Positions 27,332-36,577 of a stretch of DNA of 64,000 nt are shown piece by piece; positions within the stretch are counted from its first letter, which is position 1; each line of letters opens with the position of its first letter. The position numbers were made by a program, and so were the translations under genes. Location: contig CP102274.1 in assembly GCA_025149285.1 (NCBI GenBank), positions 1,131,501 to 1,195,500 on the forward strand, given 5' to 3'. The DNA is from Hungatella hathewayi. Lineage in GTDB: Bacteria > Bacillota > Clostridia > Lachnospirales > Lachnospiraceae. The notes below the pieces were generated by a model. It was not told the DNA's origin, did no database searches, and saw nothing but the letters and a program-made list of their open reading frames with translations.

Positions 27332-28000
27332 ATGGACGGAAAAGAAATGTTAAAATATGTGGATCATACTCTGTTAACCCAGACAGCCACATGGGAGGAA
27401 ATCAAAAAAATATGTGATGAGGCTATGGAATACGGGACCGCATCGGTCTGCATTCCGCCTTCTTATGTGAAGGCGGCAAAAGAGTATATGAAGGACCGCA
27501 TGGCGGTCTGCACAGTCATCGGTTTTCCCAATGGTTATGCAACTACCGCAGTCAAGGCATTTGAGACGAAGGATGCTATTGCAGACGGAGCCGCCGAGAT
27601 TGACATGGTCATCAACATCGGCTGGGTAAAAGACGGAAAATATGACGAGGTGGAAGAGGAAATCCGTACTTTAAAGGGCTGCTGCGGAGATAAGATATTA
27701 AAGGTTATCATCGAGACCTGCCTTCTTACGGAGGAGGAAAAAATTAAAATGTGCGAGGTGGTGACCCGTTCCGGCGCCGACTTTATCAAGACCTCCACCG
27801 GATTTTCCAAAGCCGGGGCGACCTTCGATGATGTGGCCCTCTTTCGGGCACACGTGGGCAAGAATGTGAAGATTAAGGCCGCAGGAGGAATCTCTTCCAT
27901 CGAGGACGCTGAAAAATTCCTGGAACTGGGCGCGGAGCGCCTGGGAACCAGCCGGATGATTAAGCTGGTGAAACAGGAGAAGAGTGACGGGGGTTATTAA
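27332..28000 (+). CDS. deoC: Deoxyribose-phosphate aldolase
   Basis: A protein of 222 residues. The ATG at 27332 follows AGGAGG at 27321; an upstream ATG at 27287 is before that site. The class I aldolase lysine is Lys153 in [11 protein letters not shown], with partner residues Asp91 (EIDMVINIG) and Lys124. It splits 2-deoxyribose-5-phosphate to glyceraldehyde-3-phosphate and acetaldehyde. The enzyme that converts deoxyribose-1-phosphate to the 5-phosphate (DeoB) is not in the window and must be encoded elsewhere. Confidence 0.95.
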   Translation: MDGKEMLKYVDHTLLTQTATWEEIKKICDEAMEYGTASVCIPPSYVKAAKEYMKDRMAVCTVIGFPNGYATTAVKAFETKDAIADGAAEIDMVINIGWVKDGKYDEVEEEIRTLKGCCGDKILKVIIETCLLTEEEKIKMCEVVTRSGADFIKTSTGFSKAGATFDDVALFRAHVGKNVKIKAAGGISSIEDAEKFLELGAERLGTSRMIKLVKQEKSDGGY

Positions 28001-28046
28001 TAACGGTAGGAATACCGGACTGTTTGGAGAAGAAAAGGAGGCCGTT

Positions 28047-28496
28047 ATGGATCGTACGGAGGAACTGGCTGCACTTAAGGAAAAGCTTCCGGTGGAGGAA
28101 CTGATATCCCAGGCATTTTCGGCCATGGCAAAGGCATATACACCCTATTCCGGCTTTCAAGTCGGAGCAGCGCTTCTTACGGCTGACGGAGTGATCTATC
28201 AGGGCTGCAACATTGAAAACGCGGCGTATACACCCAGCAACTGTGCGGAGCGGACTGCATTTTTCAAAGCTGTCAGCGAAGGTGTGAGAGAGTTTCAGGC
28301 GATCTGTATCGTTGGCGGGAAGGATGGGATTCCGTCTGGACTGACGGCTCCCTGCGGCGTCTGCCGCCAGGTCATGATGGAATTTTGCGACCCGGAGACA
28401 TTTCAGATTATACTGCCTTCCGGCAGGGAAGAGTATGAGATTTATACGCTGAAGGAATTGCTGCCGGTTGGATTTGGACCGAAGAATCTGCTGTAG
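28047..28496 (+). CDS. cdd: Cytidine deaminase
   Basis: A protein of 149 residues. The ATG at 28047 follows AAAAGGAG. The zinc site is complete: Cys66-Ala-Glu68 (NCAERT) and PCGVC with Cys103 and Cys106. GCNIENAAYTPSNC is typical of the tetrameric short form. The N-terminus is about 20 residues longer than usual. It deaminates cytidine and deoxycytidine to the uridine forms, which feed Udp. It is the last gene of the cluster; a terminator follows at 28532. Confidence 0.95.
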   Translation: MDRTEELAALKEKLPVEELISQAFSAMAKAYTPYSGFQVGAALLTADGVIYQGCNIENAAYTPSNCAERTAFFKAVSEGVREFQAICIVGGKDGIPSGLTAPCGVCRQVMMEFCDPETFQIILPSGREEYEIYTLKELLPVGFGPKNLL

Positions 28497-28531
28497 AAGG
28501 CAGAGATTTATGGAAAAGAAAATAAGAATAT

Positions 28532-28585
28532 AAGAAGCGCTGTTTCTGGTCCTGAATAGACTGGAAATGCGCTTCTTTTCTTTAG
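28532..28585 (+). terminator. Terminator of the nucleoside cluster
   Basis: AAGAAGCGC (28532-28540) pairs with GCGCTTCTT (28569-28577) around a partly paired 28-nt loop, followed by a T-rich run. It lies 35 bp after cdd and just before the opposing tag gene. Confidence 0.75.
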
Positions 28586-28604
28586 AATTCTAAAACATGA
28601 TCTG

Positions 28605-29183
28605 TCATTCCGAAGTTTCCCGTTCATAACAGAAACAGGAGGTCAGATGGTCATTGACCAGTCCAACCGACTGCATATAGGCGTAGATAATGGTGGGCCC
28701 CACAAATTTGAATCCCAGATTTTTTAAATCCCTGCTGATTTTTTCTGCTAACGGCGTGCTGGCTGGAATGTCAGACATGGTTTTCCAGGCATTTTTAATG
28801 GGCTTGTTATCTACGTAAGACCATAGGAAATGGTCGAGTGAACCGTATTTCTCACACAGAACAAAGTAAGCTCTGGCGTTGGTGATGGCCGCGTTGATCT
28901 TTAGGCGGTTTCGGACAATTCCCGCGTTCTGCATAAGCTCTTCTATCTTTTCATCGCCATAGCTGCTGATGACGGCCGGATCGAAATCATCAAAGGCTTT
29001 TATAAAGGCTTCGCGCTTCTTAAGAATGGTAATCCAGCTTAATCCTGCCTGCATCCCTTCCAGAATCAGCATTTTAAATAGTGTTATTTCGTCGTGAACG
29101 GGTTTGCCCCATTCGTTATCGTGATATTCCTGGTTCAGGATATCATGGGCGGCCCAGTCACACCGTGTAAGTTCGTTTGACAT
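28605..29183 (-). CDS. tag: DNA-3-methyladenine glycosylase I
   Basis: A protein of 192 residues on the minus strand. The start CDWAAHDILNQEYHDNEWG and EGMQAGLSWITILKKREAF are the family signatures. The zinc snap of Tag is present: Cys8 and His21 near the start, His179 and Cys183 near the end (DHLTSC). It removes 3-methyladenine from alkylated DNA as the first step of base-excision repair. It converges with the nucleoside cluster. A palindrome ATAAG-tatt-CTTAT (29323-29336) lies in the gap upstream, of unknown role. Confidence 0.93.
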   Translation of the reverse strand: MSNELTRCDWAAHDILNQEYHDNEWGKPVHDEITLFKMLILEGMQAGLSWITILKKREAFIKAFDDFDPAVISSYGDEKIEELMQNAGIVRNRLKINAAITNARAYFVLCEKYGSLDHFLWSYVDNKPIKNAWKTMSDIPASTPLAEKISRDLKNLGFKFVGPTIIYAYMQSVGLVNDHLTSCFCYERETSE

Positions 29184-29392
29184 TGGTTATCCTCTTTCTG
29201 TGAAGGTGTCGAGTTTCTTTTGAAATGATTCCATGCTGTCTGATATTCCGGTTCCAATTTAATCATGGATCAATCTGAAGGGCGGCCTGGAAGGCATCGG
29301 GAATATAGACAGGCGATATTAGATAAGTATTCTTATTTTATCATAAGTCTTCGGGAAATGCCATCATCGTTCCGGGAATTTTAGGTGAGAAT

Positions 29393-30625
29393 TTAAACTA
29401 CATGCTCATTTAACCATTCTAATGCATATGCCGCATAGAGACGGCTGCCGTTTAATAAAGCTGATTCGTCCAGATCAAAACACTCGTGGTGCAGCGGCCA
29501 GGAGGTTTTCCGGGTACCGTCGCTCGTTCCCAGAAATACCATGACGCCGGGGACTGCCTCTAAGTATCGGGAAAAATCTTCGGAGGTCATGCTGGCAGGG
29601 CGTTCTACGAGGTTATCTTTTCCCCATACAGTCAATGCCGCTCTTTTGGCTGTGCCGCAGCAAGCGGCATCATTGACTGTCGGGAGCAGGGAAGGCGTGT
29701 AGGTGACCTCGAAAGAACAGCGGAACATGGAAGCTGTGTGCGCGCTGTAACGAGTAAGCGATTCTTTAAAGTAATCACTGAGCTCCTTGTCAAAGAAACG
29801 GATGTTTCCGGATAAAACAGCTTCCTGGGCCAGCAGATTTACTTTTGTTCCTGCTTGAAAGACGCCAATGGTAAGAACAGCCGGTTTCTGAGGATCAATT
29901 TCTCTGCTGATGATCTGTTGGAGATTGATTGCCAGGTGGGCACCTGCAAGGAGGGTATCAGACCCCAGATGAGGGGTGGCCCCATGACCTCCGGGGCTGG
30001 TAAGGCGGATGGAAAAGTCATCGACGCCTGCCATACAGGGGCCTGGCAGAATGCAAATGTTCCCGGATGGAAGATCAGGCTCTACATGGAGGGCGAATAC
30101 AGTATCCACACGATCCAGCATACCGTGGTCGATCAGCGTTCTGGTTTCTTTTCCGGTTTCTTCCGCCGGCTGAAACATCAGCCGTACTGTGCCGGAAAAA
30201 AGGTCCCGGCTGTCCTGCAGAAGCCTCGCTGCACCCAGCAGCATGGCGGTATGGGAATCGTGTCCGCAGGCATGCATAACGCCCGGAAACTGTGAAGTAT
30301 ACGATGAATCTGATTTTTCAGTAAGCGGAAGCGCATCCATATCGGCGCGCAGAAGTACTGTTTTAGCGTGATTACCTGTCTCGTAATCACGAAATTCGAC
30401 CGTATTGGGCCGGGAACCGGTGAGTTCAGCCGGGCTCGTCTGTAGACCGGTAATCTCAGCCAGAACGTCGGTTTCATGCAGGGTACGGTGGGGAATTCCC
30501 ATTTTTTCCAGTTCATCTCTGATCAGGCGCTGGGTCTGGAATTCCTGCCCGCTCAGTTCCGGACATTTGTGTATTCTCCTTCTTATGCTGATAATATAGT
30601 CTGATAACATTGAAAAATCTACCAT
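29393..30625 (-). CDS. M20-family amidohydrolase / aminoacylase
   Basis: A protein of 410 residues on the minus strand. It has the M20D pattern: RRRIHKCPELSGQEF near the start, LLRADMDALPL, the metal motif HACGHDSHTAMLLGAA, FQPAEETGKE and the dimerisation domain with SPGGHGATPHLGSD. Relatives remove N-acyl groups from amino acids (hippurate, N-acetyl-cysteine conjugates and others) or cleave indole conjugates. Its ATG is 1 bp after the stop of the response regulator gene, whose end carries the AGGAGG, so it belongs to the two-component operon. The divergent operon encodes a transporter and a C-S lyase, hinting at an N-acylated thioether or amino compound as substrate. Confidence 0.88.
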   Translation of the reverse strand: MVDFSMLSDYIISIRRRIHKCPELSGQEFQTQRLIRDELEKMGIPHRTLHETDVLAEITGLQTSPAELTGSRPNTVEFRDYETGNHAKTVLLRADMDALPLTEKSDSSYTSQFPGVMHACGHDSHTAMLLGAARLLQDSRDLFSGTVRLMFQPAEETGKETRTLIDHGMLDRVDTVFALHVEPDLPSGNICILPGPCMAGVDDFSIRLTSPGGHGATPHLGSDTLLAGAHLAINLQQIISREIDPQKPAVLTIGVFQAGTKVNLLAQEAVLSGNIRFFDKELSDYFKESLTRYSAHTASMFRCSFEVTYTPSLLPTVNDAACCGTAKRAALTVWGKDNLVERPASMTSEDFSRYLEAVPGVMVFLGTSDGTRKTSWPLHHECFDLDESALLNGSRLYAAYALEWLNEHVV

Positions 30626-30626
30626 C

Positions 30627-32243
30627 TTAAAAATCCTCCTGTCGGTGTATCTCTTCTTTGTACTGGGCCGGTGTCATATTTGTATATTTTTTAAACAGTT
30701 TCGAAAAATAGTTGGGATCGCTGATTCCGACAGATTCTGCAATTTCATAGATCCGGAGGTTTCCGGTCTGCAGTAATCTTTTCGCTTTTTCGATCCGTAA
30801 GGTTGCTAAGTAATCCACAAAATTCATCTGAGTGACTTCTTTGAAAATACGGCTCAAATAGGACGGGTTGACGTAATTGATTTCTGCAATTTTCTTCAGT
30901 GTCAGAGTTGATTTGGACAGATTCTCGTTGAGATATTGCAAAATCGTGTGGATGAGTTTGTTTCCCCTTGCATCGGTATATAAATTTACCTGATAAAGAG
31001 TGAAACGCACCATCTGAAGAACGTATTGCCGGATATCTTTTTCATCAGTCAGCTTCAGAATATGTGTGTAGGGCAGGTGATCCGTATTATATATTTCATT
31101 GTAGGAGATTCCTTTGTCCCTCAGCGTTGCAAGCACAATATTAACAATGGAAAGAGACAGTACCATTACGTCGGAAAGAACATGGCTGGGAATACGTTCC
31201 AGCGAATCATAGGCCGCTTCGACGCGCTGCAGTGCAGTATCCTCCTGGGGAAGCTGCATAAAGAGGGGAAGCTCTTCCATTACTGTGTTGATCAGATTCT
31301 GCAGTTCCTGTTGATTCTGTTCCTGGGGCGGATTGGCCAGAAATGATTTGTTATGGCTGTATTTGGCGACCTGGGAGTTTTGGTAAGCCTGACGGTAGGA
31401 ACTGCGGATATCCTCGAGGCGCTCTACCGGTGTCCCGACACCTACATAGGATTTAATCCCCAGTTTATCCATCAGCAGGGTGGAAAAATGGAAGCCGTAA
31501 TTGTACAGATTGATTTTTCGGTTTTCAGTCAGTAAGACAAGATTCATATGAATATCCTGAAAGACCAGCAGGCCATTGATTCTTTCCGCGGCAGTATGAA
31601 GGATTTCCCGGCACTGGAATTGCTGCATAATACTTTCTTCAATGTCCTGGCTGACATTCAGTGTCAGAAGAAGGATATTGAAGAAACCGGAATCACGATG
31701 CAGCGGGATCTGGTAATAATTTAAGTTCTCCCACAGGTAATCGGAAGAGAGGCTGCTGACCATCATATTGCTTAAAAAATTTTGTATAATATAGTCCCGG
31801 TTTTCGTTCAGCTTTTTTTGCAGAAGTTCATGCTGATAGAGTTTTTTCTGTTCTTCCCGGATTGAATTGCGTATTTCGGTTACTGTCCGGATCAGCTCTT
31901 CTCTTTTGATGGGCTTTAACAGAAAGCTGGATATTCCAATTTCAAGGCCCTGTTTGGCATAATCAAATTCATCATGCGCGGTAAGGATAATGATTTTAAT
32001 GTGTGGGTATTCTTCCAGAACCATTTCGGCAAAATCCAGGCCATTTATAAACGGCATTTCAATATCAGTGATGATGACATCCGGTTTTCGCTCGGCGATC
32101 AGTTCCAATGCCTGGTTTGCGCTGGATACATCATCGGTGATAACATAATCCAGTTCGTTCCATGGGATACAGATCTTAAGCAGTCCCCTCATCTTATCTT
32201 CATCATCTACAATCATCACTTTTATGGGCTGTGGCTGATACAT
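30627..32243 (-). CDS. YesN-type response regulator (receiver plus AraC helix-turn-helix)
   Basis: A protein of 538 residues. The N-terminal receiver has VMIVDDEDKMR, phospho-acceptor Asp in VIITDIEMPFINGLD, and Lys in FLLKPIKREE. A long central region follows. The C-terminal AraC domain includes STLTLKKIAEINYVNPSYLS and GISDPNYFSKLFKKYTNMTP. It pairs with the kinase gene 13 bp upstream and very likely controls the divergent transporter operon starting at 34282, as YesN/LytT-like pairs do for CUT1 transporters. Confidence 0.92.
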   Translation of the reverse strand: MYQPQPIKVMIVDDEDKMRGLLKICIPWNELDYVITDDVSSANQALELIAERKPDVIITDIEMPFINGLDFAEMVLEEYPHIKIIILTAHDEFDYAKQGLEIGISSFLLKPIKREELIRTVTEIRNSIREEQKKLYQHELLQKKLNENRDYIIQNFLSNMMVSSLSSDYLWENLNYYQIPLHRDSGFFNILLLTLNVSQDIEESIMQQFQCREILHTAAERINGLLVFQDIHMNLVLLTENRKINLYNYGFHFSTLLMDKLGIKSYVGVGTPVERLEDIRSSYRQAYQNSQVAKYSHNKSFLANPPQEQNQQELQNLINTVMEELPLFMQLPQEDTALQRVEAAYDSLERIPSHVLSDVMVLSLSIVNIVLATLRDKGISYNEIYNTDHLPYTHILKLTDEKDIRQYVLQMVRFTLYQVNLYTDARGNKLIHTILQYLNENLSKSTLTLKKIAEINYVNPSYLSRIFKEVTQMNFVDYLATLRIEKAKRLLQTGNLRIYEIAESVGISDPNYFSKLFKKYTNMTPAQYKEEIHRQEDF

Positions 32244-32256
32244 TTTGTCAGTCCTC

Positions 32257-34008
32257 CTAAAATGGTATTTTAATGGTGACAGAAGTTCCCTTTCCTTTTT
32301 GGCTGTGCAGTTCTACGGCACCTTTTTCAGGGTAAGAAATATGGACCCGTTCAATTGTACCTGCCAGACCGAAGCTGTCCCTGGGCGAGGGACTGGAAGA
32401 ACGCAGGCTTTGCAGCAGGTTTTCGTCCATTCCTACTCCGTTGTCGGAGACCGTCAGACAGATCAGTTCGTTCTGACGTTTGACAGAAATTATGATGATG
32501 CCGGGCTCTCCCAGGGGTTTGATCCCGTGATAAACCGAATTTTCAACCAGTGGCTGAAGAAGGAGTTTTATAATCTCATGCTGGTACAGCGTTTCATCCA
32601 CATCATAGGTTACGGTAAATAATTCCTCGTAGCGCAGGGAGAGAAGGGACGTGTAATCCTTTATGATCTGCAGCTCCTGCTCCAGGGTTATAAACTGTTT
32701 TCCCCTGCTCAGACTTTGACGGTAAAAACTGCCCAGTGCAGTGATGGCGTCATAGGCCTGGCAGGTATCTCCAGTGAGTACAATGTACCCGATGGTATCC
32801 AGAGTATTATACAGAAAATGAGGTTTCATTTGCTCCTGAAGAGCACGCAGCTCCGTCTTCCGCTTTAGTTTCTGTTCCTGGACCAGGCTGTCCATGAGAA
32901 ATTTAAGCCGTTCAGTTAAATGGTTGTAATGAATTTCCAGGAGCCCCAGTTCGCTGTCCGGATGACGAACGGCAACGGGTTCAAAATTTCCATTTTCAGC
33001 GCGCCCCATAGCCTGGATCAGCTGAGAAACCGGAGTCTGAATGGATTTCGCAATGATAATGACGCAGATCAGCATAAGCACCATATTGATGAAAAAAATC
33101 CAGAAGGATATATGAAGCAGGGAGGTGCTGAGTGTGGACTCGTATTTTAAAGGGAAGGTGGCAGTTAATTTCCACTGATATTCAGGAATATAGATTCCAG
33201 CTGACAGAGAACCCTGACCGCTGGTGCTGTAGTATGAAGAGTCAGGGCCGATGAAACGGCAGATCCTGTGGTGATCTCCCCCTTCCTTTATATTGCCGTA
33301 AGTGCTGATGATTTCTCCTGAGTTGTCATACAGAGTGATTTCTATATCCGATGGATTAAAGACGTGCTCAAAGATCTGGTTAATAGAGCGCGTTGGGATA
33401 TTCATAATAGAGAATCCAATCGGTTTCTGGGTCTCCAGATCATTGATAACCCGGATTGCTGACATAAAATCTTCCGAGTAGTCGGGAAGGAAAATGTTAC
33501 CGGCATGAAGAGAGAGAATACAGCTGCCCTTCGCCTCCATGGCGATTTGATACCAGGGAGCCTCTGTGACAGAATGAATAACCGGTGTCTTAATGCCAAA
33601 CTTATCAACCCCGTAAAGCTGTCCTTTTAAATTCATTATATAGATAGAGTCGAGATGGCTGTAACTGTCAATGATGGTAAACAGATAATTATCATAGAAT
33701 TTCCAATCCGACGGTTTTAACGGGAGTTTTGTGAGATCAGAGATTCCGCTTTTCAGCAGAAGGCTGTAGCTGTTATTGGTATTTTCCACCATTTCCACAA
33801 TATTGGAACGAATTGAAGTGAGCGTCTGCCTGGAATGCTGCTCCATGTTGGACAGGACGTGGTCCTTTGAAACATAGCGGTATGAAAAGTAAGTCAGAAT
33901 AACGCTGAGTAACAGAAAACCAAAAAAGACCGTGCTGATTTTTCTCGATATTTTACTGTGAAACGCCCAGTTCCACAGGTTTAATCCGGTGTGTTTCCGT
34001 TTCCCCAT
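32257..34008 (-). CDS. YesM-type sensor histidine kinase
   Basis: A protein of 583 residues. The ATG at 34008 follows GGGGAGGA; a longer frame from 34125 would read through the palindrome at 34025. A membrane helix near residues 23-45 (STVFFGFLLLSVILTYFSYR) and another near 305 frame a large extracellular sensor domain. HAMP, the His_kinase motif LQEQMKPHFLYNTLDTIGY and an HATPase domain (LLQPLVENSVYHG, DNGVGMDE) follow. This is the class that usually senses oligosaccharides or bound solute-binding protein. It forms an operon with the regulator and amidohydrolase. Confidence 0.92.
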   Translation of the reverse strand: MGKRKHTGLNLWNWAFHSKISRKISTVFFGFLLLSVILTYFSYRYVSKDHVLSNMEQHSRQTLTSIRSNIVEMVENTNNSYSLLLKSGISDLTKLPLKPSDWKFYDNYLFTIIDSYSHLDSIYIMNLKGQLYGVDKFGIKTPVIHSVTEAPWYQIAMEAKGSCILSLHAGNIFLPDYSEDFMSAIRVINDLETQKPIGFSIMNIPTRSINQIFEHVFNPSDIEITLYDNSGEIISTYGNIKEGGDHHRICRFIGPDSSYYSTSGQGSLSAGIYIPEYQWKLTATFPLKYESTLSTSLLHISFWIFFINMVLMLICVIIIAKSIQTPVSQLIQAMGRAENGNFEPVAVRHPDSELGLLEIHYNHLTERLKFLMDSLVQEQKLKRKTELRALQEQMKPHFLYNTLDTIGYIVLTGDTCQAYDAITALGSFYRQSLSRGKQFITLEQELQIIKDYTSLLSLRYEELFTVTYDVDETLYQHEIIKLLLQPLVENSVYHGIKPLGEPGIIIISVKRQNELICLTVSDNGVGMDENLLQSLRSSSPSPRDSFGLAGTIERVHISYPEKGAVELHSQKGKGTSVTIKIPF

Positions 34009-34024
34009 AAATGAATTCCTCCCC

Positions 34025-34045
34025 TGATATGATGACATCATATCA
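34025..34045. promoter_or_regulatory. 21-bp perfect palindrome before the sensor kinase gene
   Basis: TGATATGATG, central A, CATCATATCA. In kinase mRNA it would form a hairpin ending directly before the GGGGAGGA ribosome site. It may be an operator or a translational control stem. Confidence 0.5.
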
Positions 34046-34099
34046 CGGAAAATTTTAAAAGTAAACAAAGCGAAAAATGAAGTAAAAAATCTGCTAGAG

Positions 34100-34148
34100 A
34101 TAGTAACCGATTTACTATATGGCAATTGATCCTTTCGCTAAATAGTAA
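34100..34148. promoter_or_regulatory. ATAGTAA repeats in the divergent regulator/transporter region
   Basis: ATAGTAA at 34100-34106, its inverse TTACTAT at 34112-34118, and a further direct ATAGTAA at 34142-34148. They lie 134-182 bp before the transporter start and ~100 bp before the kinase start. They are plausible half-sites for the AraC-type response regulator; there is no direct proof. Confidence 0.4.
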
Positions 34149-34281
34149 GTTAATCACCAGAAACAGTAAAATCTCTCTCTTTCATGAACACGCAGGAATG
34201 TGTAGAATAGAGTTACATTCACAAGGGCGCGCTTTTGAATCAAACAGCAGGTAATTAATATCAAAATTGGAGGAGCGGAAG

Positions 34282-35631
34282 ATGAAAAAGAAAACAATTC
34301 GAACAATCACGGCACTTGCACTTGCGGGTACAATGGCTTTGGGCCTGACTGCCTGCAGTACAGGGACAGGAAACAATACAGCCGGTGGGGATACCACCGG
34401 AGCAGAAACGGTTAAGGAAACCACCCAGGAGGCAAATGCCGGGACGGAGGAAGTGCCCGTTATAAAACTGTGGCACATATTTGGAGGAGATACGGATCCG
34501 AATAAGGCGATTATTGATCAGGTGGTGAAAGATGCAGAAGAAAAATTCCATGTTAAAATTGAGTCCGATACGGCTGAAAATGAAGCATATAAGATGAAAT
34601 TAAAGGCCGCTATTGCAGCAAACGAGACTCCGGACATCTTTTATACATGGGGACACGGTTTTATCAAGCCGTTTGTAGAAGCAGGAAAGGTAGAGGCACT
34701 GGACGATTATCTGACCGATGATTTCAAATCACATCTGGGGCCGTCTACGCTGACCGGTTTTCAGTTCGATGGAAAAACGTATGCGCTTACGACAGATCAG
34801 TCGGTAGCATGCATGTTTTATAATAAAGAGATGTTCGAAAATCTGAATCTGGAAGTCCCCGAGACATTTGATGATTTTCTGACAGTGTGCCAGACATTCC
34901 TTGATAATGGAATTACACCGTTGACTGTAGGCGGTAAAGAACCGTGGACGATTGCCATGTATCACGATCTTCTGGCACTTCGGGCTGTTGGAAGCGAAGG
35001 CGTAAAGGCTGCTACAGGAAAAGAAACAGGATTTGATGACCCGGGCTTTTTAGAGGCAGCCCAATGTCTGAAAAAGCTGGTAGATATGGGGGCATTTCCG
35101 GAAGGATCTGCCGGTATTTCAAGAGAGGAATCAGAGGTTCCGTTCCTTCAGGGGCAGATACCGATGTATTTAAACGGAAGCTGGACGGCCACGAGAGTAT
35201 ATAAGGATTCCTCCCTGGTACAGGGAAAAATCGGAGTATTCCCATTCCCGGTATTAAAGGACGGAAAATCCGGAGTAACAGATTTTACAGGCGGACCGGA
35301 TACGGCATTTGCGGTCAGTGCTGCTACAAAGGATCCGAAACTTACAACCGAGGTGGCCCAGTACATTTCTTATGAACTTGCGATCGGAAAATATAAGATC
35401 GGCTCCAGCATCCTTCCGTATGTGAATGTAGATGTGGATGAGTCGGAAATCAATCCGCTTTTAATGGAAATTTACGATTTCACAAAGGATGCCACAAGCT
35501 ATACAATCTGGTGGGATAATCTGTTGGAAGGAAAAGATGCAACGGTATATTTAAACAAGCTTCAGGAACTATTTGTCGGAAGTATTACGCCGGAGCAGTA
35601 TGTGGCTGAACTGCAGAAACTGAATCAGTAA
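34282..35631 (+). CDS. ABC transporter solute-binding lipoprotein (CUT1-like)
   Basis: A protein of 449 residues. The ATG at 34282 follows ttggaggag. The lipoprotein signal ends LTAC with Cys25 as anchor, followed by a Thr/Gly/Asn-rich linker. The mature protein has the family 1 binding-protein pattern: VIKLWHIFGGDTDPN, AAIAANETPDIFYTWG, FNKEMF-like FYNKEMFENL and GSWTATRVYKDSS. It is the first gene of a transporter operon with two permeases but no ATPase, so a shared MsmK-like ATPase is needed. Sugars are the usual substrates of this class, but the neighbouring enzymes suggest an amino- or thio-conjugate. Confidence 0.9.
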   Translation: MKKKTIRTITALALAGTMALGLTACSTGTGNNTAGGDTTGAETVKETTQEANAGTEEVPVIKLWHIFGGDTDPNKAIIDQVVKDAEEKFHVKIESDTAENEAYKMKLKAAIAANETPDIFYTWGHGFIKPFVEAGKVEALDDYLTDDFKSHLGPSTLTGFQFDGKTYALTTDQSVACMFYNKEMFENLNLEVPETFDDFLTVCQTFLDNGITPLTVGGKEPWTIAMYHDLLALRAVGSEGVKAATGKETGFDDPGFLEAAQCLKKLVDMGAFPEGSAGISREESEVPFLQGQIPMYLNGSWTATRVYKDSSLVQGKIGVFPFPVLKDGKSGVTDFTGGPDTAFAVSAATKDPKLTTEVAQYISYELAIGKYKIGSSILPYVNVDVDESEINPLLMEIYDFTKDATSYTIWWDNLLEGKDATVYLNKLQELFVGSITPEQYVAELQKLNQ

Positions 35632-35640
35632 ACAAACGGA

Positions 35641-35664
35641 AAGGGGGCTGGAGACAGTCCCCTT
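35641..35664 (+). other. Intercistronic hairpin after the binding-protein gene
   Basis: AAGGGGGCTG pairs with CAGTCCCCTT (one G-T) around gaga, with no T-run after it. Such stems protect the 3' end of binding-protein mRNA and lower expression of the permease genes. Confidence 0.55.
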
Positions 35665-35688
35665 CATGAAAAAGAATGGAGGTTTTTT

Positions 35689-36567
35689 GTGAACCGAGTA
35701 CTGTCAAATAAAAAGGCTGTGTTTATTTTCCTGTTTCCTGCGCTGATTCTGTTTTTAACCATTATCATAGTGCCGATTTTTATGTCCATGACGTACAGTC
35801 TTACAGAATGGGACGGAATCGGGAAAAAGGTATTTACTGGATTCGATAATTATAAAGAACTGTTCCTCACCAACAGTGACGGCTTCTGGAGGGCAGTGAA
35901 GAACTCTTTGATTTTTGCGGCCGGATCTGTCTTTGTGCAGCTTCCGATTTCTCTCATTCTGGCACTGATTCTGGCCCGCGGCGTAAAGGGAGAGCGCTTT
36001 TATGTCAGTGTATACTTTATCCCGGTTTTGATTTCTACGGTGGTTATCGGGCAGCTCTGGATGAAGATATACAATCCGCAGTATGGACTTCTCAACACAG
36101 TGTTAAGATCCATGGGGCTGGATAAGCTTGCTGGAAACTGGCTGGGAGATACGAAAAAGGTAATCTTTGCCGTGATTGTCCCGGTTCTGTGGCAATATAT
36201 CGGATACCATATGCTTCTGATGTACGCCTCTGTCCGTTCTATCTCGGAGGAGATTTTTGAAGCGGCCCGTATTGACGGTGCCAATGGAATTCAGACCGCT
36301 CTTCATATTACCATCCCGCTGATGAAACCAATTCTGAAGGTCTGCGTGACTTTTGCAGTAGTTGGTTCTCTTAAGAATTTCGATCTTGTCTATGTCATGA
36401 CAGACGGCGGACCGGCAGGGGCGAGCCAGCTTCCGAGTACATTGATGGTTGAAACCATATTCTCCAGAAATATGTATGGCTATGGAAGCTCGATGGCAAT
36501 TTTCATTATACTGGAATGCTTCCTTTTCGCATGGTTGATACGCAAGGCATTTCGTGACAATGAGTAG
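35689..36567 (+). CDS. ABC transporter permease, MalF type
   Basis: A protein of 292 residues starting at GTG 35689 with ATGGAGG upstream. Six membrane segments are visible, beginning KKAVFIFLFPALILFLTIII. The permease EAA loop reads EEIFEAARIDGANGIQTALH. It is of the MalF/UgpA class and follows the binding protein. Confidence 0.92.
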   Translation: MNRVLSNKKAVFIFLFPALILFLTIIIVPIFMSMTYSLTEWDGIGKKVFTGFDNYKELFLTNSDGFWRAVKNSLIFAAGSVFVQLPISLILALILARGVKGERFYVSVYFIPVLISTVVIGQLWMKIYNPQYGLLNTVLRSMGLDKLAGNWLGDTKKVIFAVIVPVLWQYIGYHMLLMYASVRSISEEIFEAARIDGANGIQTALHITIPLMKPILKVCVTFAVVGSLKNFDLVYVMTDGGPAGASQLPSTLMVETIFSRNMYGYGSSMAIFIILECFLFAWLIRKAFRDNE

Positions 36568-36577
36568 GGGAGGACGT

